From: Ustulina deusta
Taxonomy: Eukaryota; Ascomycota; Sordariomycetes; Xylariales; Xylariaceae
Assembly (NCBI GenBank): GCA_023159155.1
Contig: JAJNNX010000067.1
Coordinates: 204,498-268,497 of the forward strand
DNA: 64,000 nucleotides
Direction: 5' to 3'
The position numbers and the translations under genes were made by a program. Position 1 is the first letter of the stretch. Every line of letters begins with the position of its first letter. Below, piece after piece: positions 1-14,900 of the stretch. A model generated the notes under the pieces. The model saw only the letters and a program-made list of their open reading frames with translations, was not told the DNA's origin and ran no database searches.

Positions 1-1745
1 ATTAAGTATGCTAAATAATATTTAAGAAAATAATGTTTGTTAGGCATATTTTGCTAAAAGAAACAAAGTTGTAATAGATTTTTTTATATTAACTCTGGTA
101 ATTAGTAATAAGTTTAAAAGAAAAATAACCTAAAAGTATAATAGTAATACTAGATATAGCTAAATAAAAAATATCTTATTTTAAAAAAAACAAAAAAGAA
201 AAAAAGCAGAAAAAAATAGAAAGCTAAACAGCCTTGCTGCTAAACTAACTAAATATTAAAAAAATATAATAGCTTTTTTTTTGCTTAATAATAATTTTTT
301 TTTTTATATTAGCTATAATAAAAAACAATTTTTATATATTCTAAAAAATTATATTAAAAATATTTTTAAACTTATATATAATAAACGTTACTACTTTAAT
401 ATAAAATATATGCTATATAACCTATAAAGCATATATTTTTTTAATAAATATTAAAATATATATTAGTTTATAACCTATTATATAATATATAGAAAAAACT
501 AAATTAATAAGCAATTATTACTAAAAGAATGAATACTAATTAAAATATTAGTTATTTTTTATTATATTATTGTTATAGATTTTATTATAGATATACTACT
601 AGTAAAATTTAAAAAATATTTCTAGAACATAAAAAAATATAATTATTTTAATATACTAGTAATTATATTATATAAAGCTAGTAAAGAATTGCTTTTAATA
701 CTAGAATATAAAGAATATATAGCAAAAAACTAGGCAAAAATATTATTATAAATATTATATTTATATAATTAAAGATTATTAGTAGTTATTATTAGCAATA
801 AAGACCTAAAGTTTATTAGTAAAGTTTAGAAAAAAATTTATAATATATTAAACGTTAAACTTTTTTTTTTAATAGTTTATTATTTTTAAATAAATAGGCT
901 TTTAAAAAAAAATTTAAATTATTAAAATAGCTATTAAGTTTTATATAGCTACTAATCTAAATATTTTTTGGACTAAGTTATTATTAGTATTATAATACTA
1001 CCTAAATAATATATTATTAGTAATAGTTAGAAAGTTACTAAACTAACTAATATTAGGATTTTAGCTATAATTTATTATAGATATTCTAAATTAAAAAAAA
1101 AGCACTAAAGCTAGTAATAAAACAATAAAAGTATTAAAAATAAAACATGCTTAAAAAGCCGAACATTTAGTTAATATAGTTAATATAATTACTAAAAAAA
1201 AATATAACAATAAGCATACTTTAATAACTTTTAACAAAAATAATATAGTTTATTTTAGATTATATAAAAATTATTACTTATTTAGCAAACCTAAACAAAA
1301 ATAATTACTAATAAAAGTAGGACTTTTTAAAATTATTAAAAAAATAGGGCTATTAGTATATAAACTTAATTTTTTTAGTAGTTAGTACGTCTATTTTATA
1401 GTTTTAATTATATAGCTTTATAAATTTAAATAAAAAAAAGATTTTTTTAATAAAAAAGTCTTTTTATTAGGCCTAGTTACTATTAAAAGGACTAAGGATT
1501 ACTAGGAAGTTAAAAAAATTACCTAGAAAAAAATCCAATTTTTAAATAGCAAATTTTTAATTAAGTATATTATTAAATAAAAAAAATAAAATAGTAAGTA
1601 TAACTAAAACTTTAATAAAAAAGAACTAAAATTATTAGCGCCTAATTTAGTTAATAAATATAAAGCTAATAATATTATTAATTAAGCAAAAGAATATAAA
1701 AAGTATAATATTGCTTATATAAAAAAGAACAATTTATTAAAATAA
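1..1745 (+). mobile_element. RIP-decayed Ty3/gypsy chromovirus, 3' end of pol
   Basis: No open frame survives, but conceptual translation of the plus strand through stops is recognisable. Around 1320-1440 it reads like the integrase C-terminal GPF-K-I-KIG module followed by a P-SW--H-VF-type stretch. Around 1490-1690 it reads like a chromodomain: EVKKI, then KFLIKYIIK, then APNLVNKY near the end. Stops stand where chromodomains carry Trp (KYIIK followed by a stop, then KK, for a KYLVKWKG-type core), as expected if TGG became TAG or TAA by RIP. This is read directly from the sequence; the family call rests on knowledge of chromoviral integrases. The element starts outside the window and no LTR was identified downstream. 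Confidence 0.68.
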
Positions 1746-2509
1746 TTATGCTAGAAAACAAAACAAAAAAAATATATACAAAATAATAAATATACTATAC
1801 TTATTTTAAAAAACTTTTATTTTTTAAAAAATTATAAGCTAACTATATATATTAACAAAAAATATATTATATTTATTATAACTATTTTATTTTTTAAAAA
1901 ACTATATTAAAAACAACAAATATATAGCTATAAATAAAGTATGCATTACTAAGCTTAGCTATTATAATAATAGCAAAAAAATTACTACAAAAATAATATA
2001 TAAATAGCTAAAAAGAAAAGATATACTACTATAGCTATTTATTATAAAATAAATAATAGTACTTTTTTTATATATTTAGGGGCACTTTTTTAAATAATAA
2101 AGCATACTTACTATTAAATATACTTGCTATAAACTAATATAGCTATAATAAAAAAAACAAAGTATAAAGTTATATACTAGTTTGTTTATATAAACAAGCT
2201 TTATTTTTTTTTTTTTTTTTACTGCTTTTTTTTTTTTATAAAATTTAAAAAATCTATTTTGTTATATTTAGTATTAGATCTATAAAAACGCTAACTATTA
2301 TAGCAACTATATTAAACTTAATAGATTAACTATTAGCTTAGAATTAGCTCTAATATAATAATAATACTACTTTTTTATTTAATAGCTATAATAAAAAAAA
2401 CGTTATACCTAACAAAATAATATAAATACTATAGCTACTAATAAATATAATATTTCTGCTAACTAAAAATCTAATATCTTTATTATTTAAAGCGCTAATA
2501 TAAACCTAG

Positions 2510-2541
<32 letters not shown>

Positions 2542-4189
2542 TAAGTTATATTTATTATAATATATAATAATACTAAAAATAAATATATAATTATAAGTTT
2601 TGGTTAAAATAATAATAAAAATATTAAAAATATTAAAAAAACTGCTAAACCTATTAATATAGCACAAGCAACTAAAAAAAAATTTAAAGTTTTTGGATCG
2701 GGCTACAAAAAAGAAAAAAAATTGCTGCGGCTAAAAAAACTACTAAATGTAATACTATTTTTATTAAAAATAATATTTAAAAAAAAGATACTATATTAAA
2801 AAAAATCTATTAAAATAAAAAGAATAGTAGGAATATTAAAAGTAATAGATTAAGCGTTAAAAATAAAAAATAACTAATCATTACTATTAGATTGTTTAAA
2901 AATAGCAATAATAATAATAATAATAAAAATAATAATAATACTTTTAATTACTTGTTTAATTTTAATAAAAATAAATATTATATAGTACTATATAGTTATA
3001 AAAAATAAATATTATATAATAATAATAACTTAAAAAGCAATATTTATAATAAAAAAAAAACTAAAAGTAATAACTAATAAAGTATTTATAATAGGTTTAA
3101 TAGTAGCCTAGCAATATTTAAAAAACTATATAGCAAAACAAATAATTTTAATAGAACTATTGCTTGCTTTAATAACAAAATAAATAAATCTAACTTTTTT
3201 TATAACTTAATTATTAAAAAGTTTATTAAACTATTTAGCAAAAATAATAAAAAACTTTTTATAGCTAACAATTTTATATAAAACTTTAAAATTAAATATA
3301 TAAATATTATAAAAATTAAAAATTAAAAAAAAATATAAAAATTTTTATTTTTTAATAAAGCTAGTATTCTAGCTTTTAAGTTTATATTTTTAAATAGTAG
3401 CTTTAACCTAATAATTATAAAATAACTAGCAAAACTTAGTTAAATAAACTTAATATAGGTTAAATTTAATTATAAAAAAACTATAAATAATTTTAATAAA
3501 TTTATTACTTAGCTTTATATTTATTTAAAAAAATATATTAACGATTTTAAAAAGAAATATTATAAAAAAGTTAATTTAAATACTATATAAAACAAGCTTA
3601 ATAACTTAAAAGCCTAACTTAATAGCTATAAAGTTAAATTTAAGCAATAAAACAAAACTATTACTAAGCTAACTATTTAAATTAATAAGCTTAACTCTAA
3701 TAATAATAAAATAACTAAAAAAGTTAATATTATTAAACTTTAATTATAAAAAGCTATATATATTACTAAAACATATAAAAAAAACGCTAAGAATGTTTTT
3801 AGGCAAATAATAAAAATGCTTAATAATTATAAAAGTATTTTTAATAACTATAAAAATATTTTTAACAAAATAAAATAAAGCTTTATTAAGTTAAACAAAA
3901 TTACAAAAATAATAAAAAAGTACAAAAATTAAAAAAGTTAGAAAAAATAAGTACTACGTGTTATATAACAAAAGGAGTTAAAAATATTAAATTATAAGGA
4001 ATATTTATAACTTGGGATAAATAGCTTTATTTAAGGGAGGGAACGCTTAATAGGTATAACTATAGATATATTAACTATAGTTATAAATATATTTATTATA
4101 TTTATAAGTAGGTAGATGTTCTTATAATTTTATATTTAAAAAAAAAAAGATTATTTATTTATATTTTATATAATAATTGTTATCTTTAA
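1746..4189. other. AT-rich block, unassigned (probable degraded repeat)
   Basis: Almost pure A/T with no open frames. It includes (TAA)n tracts at about 2511-2536 and 2908-2940. A purine run AAGGGAGGGAACG at about 4033-4045 resembles a retrotransposon polypurine tract, but no LTR could be matched beside it. Translation of about 3100-3900 on the plus strand gives Lys/Asn-rich text that could be a decayed gag; I cannot prove it. The last five bases, 4185-4189 (TTTAA), are the left target-site duplication of the next element. Confidence 0.5.
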
Positions 4190-4422
4190 TATAACGGTTA
4201 GTACAGTCTTACCAAGACCTGTACGAACTCTAGACCTATATAGCAATAAAATAGGAAATTAGCGCATAAACCAACCTAACTTTATAGCTATATATATAGA
4301 GTTTATATCTACCTACTTTATAAACTCTAATTTTTTTTTTCTTTTTTTTTTTTTTAGTTTAAAATCTTTATTTATAATATTAATAAACTAGCTATAAAAA
4401 CTTTACTTAACTAATTATAATA
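4190..4422 (+). repeat. 5' LTR of family A copy 1
   Basis: Direct repeat of 10026-10256, 20652-20883 and 61158-61391, and inverted repeat of 62498-62733. Less mutated copies begin TGTAAC and end GTGACA; here these read TATAAC and ATAATA after C-to-T/G-to-A change. It contains a conserved core near CTATATAGCAATAAAATAGG and a long T tract. Confidence 0.88.
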
Positions 4423-7400
4423 CTACTCTAAGCTTACTAATTATTTATTAATAAATATTTAATAAATATATATTTTTTATTTTGCTATAGTTAATAAAAC
4501 ATAAATAAATTTTTTTTTTTAGTTATATATTTAATATAAAAAATTATATATTTTATAATATAAATCTAACTTTAATATAATTTAATAAAACTTTCGACCT
4601 TTATACTACTTAAAAACTAACAATTTATAAAAAACTTAATTTTAAATATTTTTATTTTATTTTTAGTTCTTAAACAATTAAAACAACTTTAGCTCTTAAA
4701 TATAGTTAGCTTTTTATTATTAAATAATTTTAAAATCTTTTTTTTTAATAAAAAAAAAATTAAGTACTAAATTTTTTTATAAATATTTTAAATAAACTAA
4801 TATTTAAAAAAAAATCTAAAAAAAATAAAAAGTTAAAACTTAAAAAAGCAAAATCTAAATTAAAACTAGAACTATTTAAAATAAGTAATATATTTAAAAA
4901 TATAGCACTAAATATTATAGCTATATAAGCTTACAATTTTGCGTTAGTTTTAATAGAACTTTTCTAATAAATAAATAAAATAAAGCACTAATTTTTTAAT
5001 ATGTTTATTTTAGTATTTTTAAAAAGTAACTATAATTTAATAATAAAAAGTATATTTAAAAACATTAATTTTAAACTTTCTAGTTTTCCTGCTTTATTTA
5101 CTTTTTGTTCTATTAGCTTATTTTTTAACGCTTTAAACCCTACTTATACTAAAAAAGCTAAAATATAAAAAACTAATTTTAGCAAATTTATAAAAAATAA
5201 AGCCTTATTTAATAACTAGGTCCATAAACTAGCAAAAAAGCTAAATAAAAATATTACTATATTCTAAACTAAGAATAGCTAACTTTAATATATTATAAAC
5301 TAATTAAAAAAATATATTAAAAAATTAATAAAAATATATTTTTATTTAACTAAAAAACTATTTAATAATATTACTAAAATAATCTAAGTTTTATTAATAA
5401 TTTATTATAACTTTAATTAAGCAGCTATAACTTATAAAATATTTTAAACTTATATATATAAAGCTAATAAAAATATTAATAAGTTTATTTTTATATTTAA
5501 TAGTTTAGCCTAAAAATATTAATTAGCTAAATTATAATAAAAATATAAATTATAGAACTACTTTTATATAAACTTAAAAAAAAACTTATATAAAGTTTTT
5601 ATAAATTTAAATATTTTTTATAAATTATTTATTAATAAAGTTATTAAATCAGTATATAATATTAAATAAGCTTATAAAAACTATTAATAAACTAAACCTA
5701 TTAGCTTAACTAAACAAAGATCTAATTTAAGTAATTAAACTTTTAGCAAACCGGCCTACTAACTTTTAGCTAACCCTAAAAGTTCTAAAATACTTATTTT
5801 AAAACAATTAAAATAAATACTAACTATAAAAAAAAAGCTTATTGGGATAATAAGACCTATTTTATTTGTAGTAAAAAAAAGCATATATTTATTAACTACC
5901 TTAACTAAAAGCCTAAAGTTTTAGGTGTTTAACTAGCAAAAAAAAGCCTTAATAAAAATAACTCTAATAGTTTATTTAACTCAAAAAACAAGTAGAACTA
6001 ATAGAAGTTTTTTTATTAATTTTTTTATTTATTTTAATTAAAATATATAGCTAAAATAAATTAATTATAAATTAATAGTATTAAAATAAAAACTTTAGTT
6101 TTATATAATACTAAAGCTTATATTTTTTTAATAATTAGCTATAAGTTTATATAATAAGTTAAACAATAGTTAAAAATAGAAATAGTTTAGCTAGCTAAAC
6201 TTTAAAAGCTTTATAACTACTAAAGTAAAATAATTAGTAAAATCTATAAATATTTAATATATATTATAAAAATTAATAGTTAATAATTTAAAGACTAAAC
6301 ATTTTAGGTTATTAATTTTAGCTATAATATTATTATTAATATTAAATAATTAATAAAACAAAATATTCTAATAAAAATTTAAAAATAATAATTAATCTAG
6401 CTAGATAATCTATTTTTTTTAGCTTAATTTTTACTAATAATTATAATTAAGCTTTTTAACTATAAATAATAAAATATAAACCTAAAAATATAAAAAAATA
6501 TAAATTAATATAATTAAGTATTAAAAAAATATTATTAAATATTAAAACAACTTTTTAAAAACAAAATAATTATTTTAAAAATAACTAAAACTAAAAAAAC
6601 AAAAAAAAAACTTAGGACCTTTAAACCTAAAATAAAAAAAGTTTATATAATAATTTCTAAAAAAAAAAAAAAAACCAAGCTGCTATTAAAAAAATTATAT
6701 AAAACTTTCAAAATTACCCCTACTAAAATAAATAAAAGCAACTAGCTAAAAGGACTTTAAAAAAACCTATTATAATTAAATTTATAACAACTAAAAATAA
6801 CTATATTAAACTATTCAAAAAAAACTTAAAAATAATTAATATTTTATAAAAAAAATAAACTTAAATTAACCAAATAATACTATAAAAAACTTTTAATAAT
6901 AAACTAATCCTATTCTTAAAAAAAAAAAACCTCTAATATATAAAATTAATACAAAACTTTTTACTTCTTTAGCTATTATACCTAAAAAAGTTCTTTTTAA
7001 AAAAAGAATCTAAAACTTTACTACTATTATAACTAGGGTTTAATATAGTACTAAAATTTAATAATAAAAAATATATTTTTAGCCCCTATTAATACTATAT
7101 ACTTATATAATTTATTTTATTTAAAAAAAAATTTATAAATAAACTACTAGCTATAGATTTTATTAAACAAAACATAAACTTAAACATTGCTTTTATTTTA
7201 TTTATATTTAAACTTAGATTAACTAAACATAAATTTATAATTAATTATTAATAAAAAAATATATATTTAAAAAATCAAATTATATTAGCTCTAAATATTA
7301 GTAGTACTATATTTAATTATTGCAATATTACTTAATTTATTAAACTAGATATTATTAAAGCTTTTTATTAATTATTATTAATTATAAAATTATATTATTT

Positions 7401-10025
7401 TTTTTTTTTAAACTTATAAAAAAATATTTTAATAAAAAGTTTTATTTTTTAAGTTAAAAGTAAAACCTGCTTAGTAATAAGCTTTTATTAATATATAAAT
7501 TTAAAAACTTTTAAATAAATTTACAAATATTTATATAAATAATGTTTTAATTTATTTTAAAACTAAAAAATAGTACTAGACTTATTATAAAAAAATAATC
7601 TATTATTTATATTAAGCTAAATATTAAAAAAACATTAAAAAGTCTTGTTTTAATATATTTATTATTAACTATTTAGAAATAATTATAAAAACTAAAATAA
7701 AGATTAAAATTAATTTTATTAAAATCTAAGCAATCCTAAATTAGAACTTTAATAATTTTAAAAATATTAAATTAATCTAGTTATTTTTTAAGCGTTATAA
7801 TTATGTTTATATATTTATTTACTATGCTAATAAAATTATTATTTTTTTAAATTAACTACTAAAAAAAAATAAACTATTTATAATAAAACTAAAACAAAAA
7901 TAAGTTTTTAAACATATAAAACTATTAGCTTATAAAACATTTGTTCTAGCTTTTTTTAGGCCTAGTTAACTAATATAAATAAAAATAAATATTTTATATA
8001 ATATAATAAAAAAAATTATGTAGCAATAATAAAAAAATATAACTTAAAAACTTATAAAGTATTTTTTTAAAACAATAATATTAACTAAATAAACTTACTT
8101 AATTTAAAACTATAAGTTTTTAGTAATAGTATAGATTTTAAAATACTATTACTTAAAGCTCTTTAAAACTAAGTTTTTTATAATAACTAATTATTAAGCT
8201 TTATTATATTTTTTAAATAAATAGATTTTATTAATATAATAAATATACTAGGCTAACTTTTTATTAAACTTAAATATTACTTTTTAATACTAACTAAAAT
8301 AAAAAAATATAATAACTAATATTTTATTAAAAAAAATAGCTAAGCTTTTTATAATTAAAACTAAAAAAGTTAAAAAATAAATAATAATATTAGTTCTACT
8401 TAACAAAATACTAAGTTCTATATTAACTATAGACCTTTTACCTAATATTTCCTAAAAAACTAACCTAATAAACCTAATTAAATAAAAAAACTAGCTATAA
8501 AAACTAAAAAATAAAAACAAAAAGCTATATATATTTAAAGTTACTTTAAATAAAACTATTTTTTTTATATAGCTTTAATTTAAAAAATTTATATACTTTT
8601 AATTACTATATATTAAAATTAATATAAAACAATCAAAATATTAAAATAAAAATATTACTAGCTTTACTTAAAATATAATTATAAATAATATATATATAAT
8701 TATTATAATTATAAAAAAAATAAAATATTATAAAATAAAACTTTTAGCCTTTTTTATTTATTATTTATACTAGCTATAATATAGTAATATATAGTAATAA
8801 ATAGTAAAAATATACTACTTAACTAATAGGGTTATAACTATATATAAATATTTATAAATAAGTTTAGCTGTTTAATTACAACTTTACTTAGCAAAAAAAC
8901 AAATATTACAAAGTTACTAGTTATATAATATTATAAAAATCTATATAAATTTTTTAATATACTAAATATATAGATATTAAATAATATAGGACTATTTATT
9001 TTTAAGTTTATAGTAATAATTAATAGTTTTATAAATATTAAGCACTATTTTAGTAGCGCTTATTACTTTTAAACCTAAAAAGTAATAAAATTAACTAATT
9101 AAAAATTAGACTAATAATTCCGTTTTTATATTAATAAATACTAAAATAATTAAAATATTTATTTTTTTGTTTTGAACTTTATATATAATTTTTTATAATA
9201 TTTATTAATTAATATATTACTACTAAAAGTAGTAATAAGAATTAAAGCATAAAACTTTTTAATAATAAATATAAGCAAAACTGTTATAAATTTTAATACT
9301 AAGCAATAAACGCTTAAACTAGTTTCTTAAACCTAAAATATTTAGAAAATAATATATAATATAACAACTTTTGTATAAAAATAATATAAGTTATAAGCTA
9401 ATAAAAAAAAATGCTTAATAAATTTTAAAATAAAAAATAAAAATTTTTAAAAAAAAAAAAGTTTTATAATATAAGCACTAATTATTAGATTAAACTTTTA
9501 ATTAGTTAAACTTTTTAAAATCTTAAAAAAATAAAAATTTAGTTATATTTTTAACTTGTTTAATTTTTATAAAATAAAAAACTTATTTTATGCTAACTAA
9601 TTATAAAAAATAAATAATAACTTTTTATTTTAATAAATCTAATTATTATTTTTAGCTAAAAATATTAATAATAAAACAAAATTTAAAATTAAATAAATAA
9701 AATAATTAAAAAGATATAAAAAAAATAAAAAGTTATAATATTAAATTGTTTAAAAAAGCTATAATCTTAATAATACTTAGTATATAACTTAAAATTTTAA
9801 AAATATACTAATTAAATTTAATTAATTTTATAAAATTTATAAAAAAGCTTTTAGATTTTTTATAAAATTATAAAAATAAATATATATAATAATAATTAAT
9901 AAATTTATAAGCAATTATAAAAATAATAATAAAGCAATATAATATAAAAAGATTATATAAATTTAATATTATTAGTAATTTTAAATTAAAACTATATTTA
10001 AATTTTTAGTTTTAAAAAAAGGTAG

Positions 10026-10256
10026 TATAATAGTTAGTATAGTTTTAGTAAAACTTGCAAAAATTCTAGACCTATATAGCAATAAAATAGGAAGTTAGCG
10101 CACGGACCAACCTAACTCTACAGCTATATATATAGAGTTTATATCTATTTACTTTATAAACTCTGATTTTTTTTTTTTTTTTTTTTTTTAGCTTAAAGTC
10201 TTTGTTTATAGTATTAATAAACTAGTTGTAGAAGCTTTATTCGACTGATTGTGATA
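10026..10256 (+). repeat. 3' LTR of family A copy 1
   Basis: Aligns end to end with the LTR at 4190-4422. Its distal half keeps more G/C than the 5' copy. It is followed directly by TTTAA (10257-10261), matching the left flank. Confidence 0.88.
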
Positions 10257-11248
10257 TTTAACAAATAACTGAATTGCTGTAACAAAACTTTTAAAATTAT
10301 TTTTATTAAAATAAATAAAAATAATTAGCTAAAAAAACTTTAAAAAAATTTATTATAATTAAGTTTATAATAACTAAAAATAATTATATTAAACTATTTA
10401 AAAAAAACTTAAAAATAATTAATATTTTATAAAAAAAATAGATTTAAATTAATTAAGTAGTACTATAAAAGATTTTTAATAATAAACTAATCTTATTTTA
10501 AAAAAAAAAAACTTTAAATATATAAAATTAATATAAAGCTTTTTGTTTTTTTAGTTATTATATTTAAAAAGATTTTTTTTAAAAAAAAATCTAAAACTTT
10601 ATTATTATTATAACTAGAATTTAATATAGTACTAGAACTTAATAATAAAAAATATATTTTTAGATTTTATTAATATTAAATATTTATATAATTTATTTTA
10701 TTTAAAAAAAAATTATAAATAAGTTATTAATTATAAATTTTATTAAATAAAATATAAATTTAAATATTATTTTTATTTTATTTATATTTAAACTTAAGTT
10801 AACTAATTATAAATTTATAATTAATTATTAATAAAAAAATATATATTTAAAAAACTAAATATTATTAAAACTTTTTATTAATTATTATTAATTATAAAAT
10901 TATACTATTTTTTTTTTAAACTTATAAAAAAATGTTTTAATAAAAAGTTTTATTATTTAGTTTAAAAATAAAACCTATTTAATAGCAAGCTTTTATTAAT
11001 ATATAAATTTAAAAACTTTTAAATAAATTTATAAATATTTATATAAATAATATTTTAATTTATTTTAAAACTAAAAAATAGTATTAAACTTATTATAAAA
11101 AAATAATTTATTATTTATATAAAGCTAAATATTAAAAAAATATTAAAAAATCTTGTTTTAATATATTTATTATTAATTATTTACAAATAGCTATAAAAAT
11201 TTAAATAATTTTAAATTAAAATTTTAATAATTTTAAAAATATTAAGTT

Positions 11249-11535
11249 TGTTGGAATAACTAGCATTAGTTACAACTATATCGTACACCTGCGCATTATG
11301 TAAGTAAACAGATATCTTTGTATAAAGATTATTAGCTATAAGGATTTTATTTCCCCTTATTGTTTCAGCTCGTACGCTAGCAGAATTCTTTTCTTAAAAA
11401 GAATTCTATTTTATATAAAGCACTCTTTTTTTTTTTTTTCTTAGTATAAAATTTAAATATAATATAATATAGTATATTCTATTAACGCGTATTTATTTAT
11501 TTTTATGTATAATATTATATATAGCTTATTTAATA
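11249..11535 (+). repeat. 5' LTR of copia family B
   Basis: Direct repeat of 18252-18537. Both copies share CTAGCATTAG, CGCTAGCAGAATTC and AACGCGTATTTATTT blocks. Begins TGTTGG. Confidence 0.88.
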
Positions 11536-11906
11536 TTAATTAATAGTTACTAAAGCATTTTTAACCTAACTATAAAAGTACTACAAATTAGCAAAAATAA
11601 AAACAAAGCTAAGCTTTTTATAAACAAAAAAAACTTTATATCGTACTTTATTTTTTTATTGTACAACAATTATTTTTTTTAACTAGTTAACATATATTGT
11701 TTAAAAATAAAACAAATATAACCTTTTTTTTTAAACCAATAAGATATTCGCTTGTTGTATAAAAAACAAAAAGATCTATTTTTTTATTGTATAATATAAC
11801 TTTTTTCTTTGGACCAACAAAATATTATATAAAAAAAAAAAGAAATAGCATACAATTATGCTATTTTTAATTATATTGTTATATAATAGCTAAACAAACT
11901 TTTTAA

Positions 11907-11937
11907 CCCCCCCCCCCCCCCTCCCCCCCCCCCCCCC
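11907..11937. repeat. 31-nt poly-C tract (one T) inside the copia element
   Basis: All C except a T at 11922, inside sequence that is otherwise almost entirely A and T. It is about 370 bp inside the 5' LTR. The minus strand is poly-G and could form a G-quadruplex; the plus strand could form an i-motif. A homopolymeric C run has no CpA, so it would escape RIP except at its last base. Confidence 0.95.
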
Positions 11938-14900
11938 TTACTTTACTATAGTATAAAAAGCACTAAGTACTTTAATAAAATCTACTAAATTATGCTTGAA
12001 CTTTATATATAAAAAACTTGCTAAAAATATTAATATTAATATAAAAACTATATAAAACTATATTAATTTTAATTTTTAAAACAAAAACTTTAATAAATCT
12101 TATATAAGTAAAATTATAATAAATATATAGTTTACTTATTAATTTATTAAATACTAAAATATAAAAAAGTCCGGACAACTATTTTAAAAAATATTCAAAA
12201 AAAACTTTAAAAAATAAATAACAAATTATTTTTATATAATCTACTAAAATATATATATAAAGTTTATAATAATAGTTAAAAAAAATATATATATAAAAAC
12301 TAATTAAAAAAAATATAGCTTATAAATAATTTATTATAATTATATAAAATAAATTTAAAATTATTAAATTTTTAAAATTTTTAACTTAAACAATCTAAAT
12401 ATTTATTATATAACAACTATTAATTTTTTTTATACTTAATTAACAATTTTAAGCTATCTTTTAAAAAACTTTTTAGCTTACCCTAACTTTTTAACCTATT
12501 ATATAAATAGAACTAAAACTAAAAATTAAACAACTAGAACTTATATAGCTTAAACTAATACTTATTTAAAATATATAATTCTAACCCTATAAAAACTAGA
12601 ACTTTAAGCATATATAACTAACTATAAAAACCTAATATATACTAGAAATAATATATAATTATATATTAAAAACAAACTATAAACCAAACTTCTAACTAAT
12701 ATATAAATATTTTATAATTTATAACTTTTTTTAGACCCTTATATTATAAATATATCTTTATATAATACTAAAACTTATATTAAATAGCTTTTTTTTAGAT
12801 TTACTCCTTATAAAAAATATACTACTTTTCTAAAAACATAAAAAAAAAAAAAAACTATATAAGCTATTTATATAACCTATTTTATAATAAAGCACGCTTA
12901 TTTATAAATATTTATTAATAGCTCAAAATAATAAAAAACTAATACTATACTATATTCCTAAGCATTTTAAAAAACTTTGCAAAAAAATATTATATATATT
13001 ATATTAAACTAAAAAAAATATAATATAAAATCTATTATATAATAAATAGTTATTTTAATAATAATATAAACTATAATTAGTACTAAGTTAATTAGACTTT
13101 AATTATATTTATATAAATAAATAAAAAAAACCTAAAATTAGTACTATACAAAATACTAAAACTTATAATTAACAAACTTATAAAAGTATAGCAAACATTT
13201 AGTACAAACTACCAAAAAAAAATCTAACTAAATATAACTATTATATAAATATATTAAAAAGTACTTAAACTAGCTATAGCACTTATATTTTAAAAGCTAA
13301 TATATAAAATTTTTTTTTTAACTTCTAAGTATATATTTAAATAATAATAAACAATATACCAAAACATTTTATATAAAAAGATAATAATACTTATTTTATT
13401 AATAAGAAATATAACTAAAGTTATTATATAAAAAGCTACTAACCTAGATTTCTTAAATTATTAAACAAATTAAATATATAATAAAACTATTTAAAAAACT
13501 AGAACTTTAAAAACAACTATATAAATAAAAAATACTTTATATACTAAAAAAAAAAATATTAGTTAATAAAACATATTTTCTAAAAACAAGCTTATATAAA
13601 AAACTAATATTTTAACTCGCATAAAATAATATATAACATTAAACTTATACCTAAAAATTCTTAATATATTTAATAGAATATAAAAAGTACTTAAAATTAG
13701 ACAAAAGCAATAAAAATATAAACAAAGAATTTAAAAGCTAGTTTATTTAATTTCTAATAAATAATATGTTTATATACTATATAACTAAAAAAAATATCTA
13801 AAACTATAAAACAGATGTTTTATCTAACTAGTTTATTTTAAATAACTAGTATTATATAAAATACTAAAGCAAACTATAAAATATAGGCGCTTCAAACTAC
13901 TTAATAGTAAAAAAAGCACAACTAAAAACCTATATTAGATTATATTTTTATATAAAAATTAATTAAATACTAAAAATTATATATATTAAATTTAGCAGTA
14001 ATAATATAATCTTAGCTATAAATACTATACAAATAAAAAATACCCTTAGTATAACAATATACTATATTTTAAATAGCTTAATACTATTTCTATTTTTTTA
14101 AAGAACGCCGATCGCTTATAAACATATTTTAATAATACAAAAAATATTATTATATAAAAAAACAGCAAGACTATCCCTATTATACACAAATAAAAATATT
14201 TATTTTTTAATATTAGACTATATAAAACTAGCATATTTTTTATAAAAATAGAACTATAACAGTTTTACTGCCGATTTAAACACTTTTATATAAAAAGACT
14301 ATATAAAATGCTTAGTTATATAAAACATAATATTAACTATTTAATTTTAAAAAAAATCTAGAAGTTCTATTATTATTACTAGTTATATAAATAAGTATTC
14401 TAACGTTTTAAGTTTTTAATTAAAAATAATTATAATTTTAACTATAAAATAATAATTAATACTATATAAATAAACAATAAATAAATCTTTTATATAATTA
14501 ATATTACTATATTATTTTAAGCAGCAATATTTTTTAAATTAATATTTATATAAAACGCTTAAAAAATGCTATATAAATATTAAATTAATATATATTAAAA
14601 ACCCCTTAATAATATTATATATAACCTAAATATAAACTTTTTATTTAAAAAGTTTTAAAACTAAACTAAAATTATAAGCTTTTAGTATTATATAATACTT
14701 ATTAAAACATATTAAGTAATAAGCAAAATTAAAAAAATATATAGTTTATTCTGCTATATGTATAATATATTAAAAGCTAAAATTAATTATTATATAAAAA
14801 ACAAATCAATCCTATAAATAATAATCAAAGCTCTAAATAATATTGCTAAACTAAATAGCTTTGTACCAACCCTCCTAATCTTTAGAACATATCTTAAAAT

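Larger units (their letters stand above)
4190..10256 (+). mobile_element. Full-length RIP-decayed Ty3/gypsy LTR retrotransposon (family A, copy 1)
   Basis: Two direct LTRs (4190-4422 and 10026-10256) bound the element, and the 5-bp direct repeat TTTAA flanks it (4185-4189 and 10257-10261), so insertion is intact end to end at about 6.07 kb. A gag zinc knuckle is at 5858-5899 with C-X2-C-X4-H-X4-C spacing; its first and last Cys codons now read TAT and TAC (G to A). A gypsy RT stretch (KLDIIKAFYQ) starts near 7343, the lobe following RT is near 7750-7900, and RNase H is near 8130-8340 (ITNY-ALLYFLNK, then NIIFQY). The RT-RNaseH-then-integrase order fits Ty3/gypsy. Every frame is stopped, so the copy is dead. 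A-rich sequence just before 10026 could be the polypurine tract. Confidence 0.85.
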
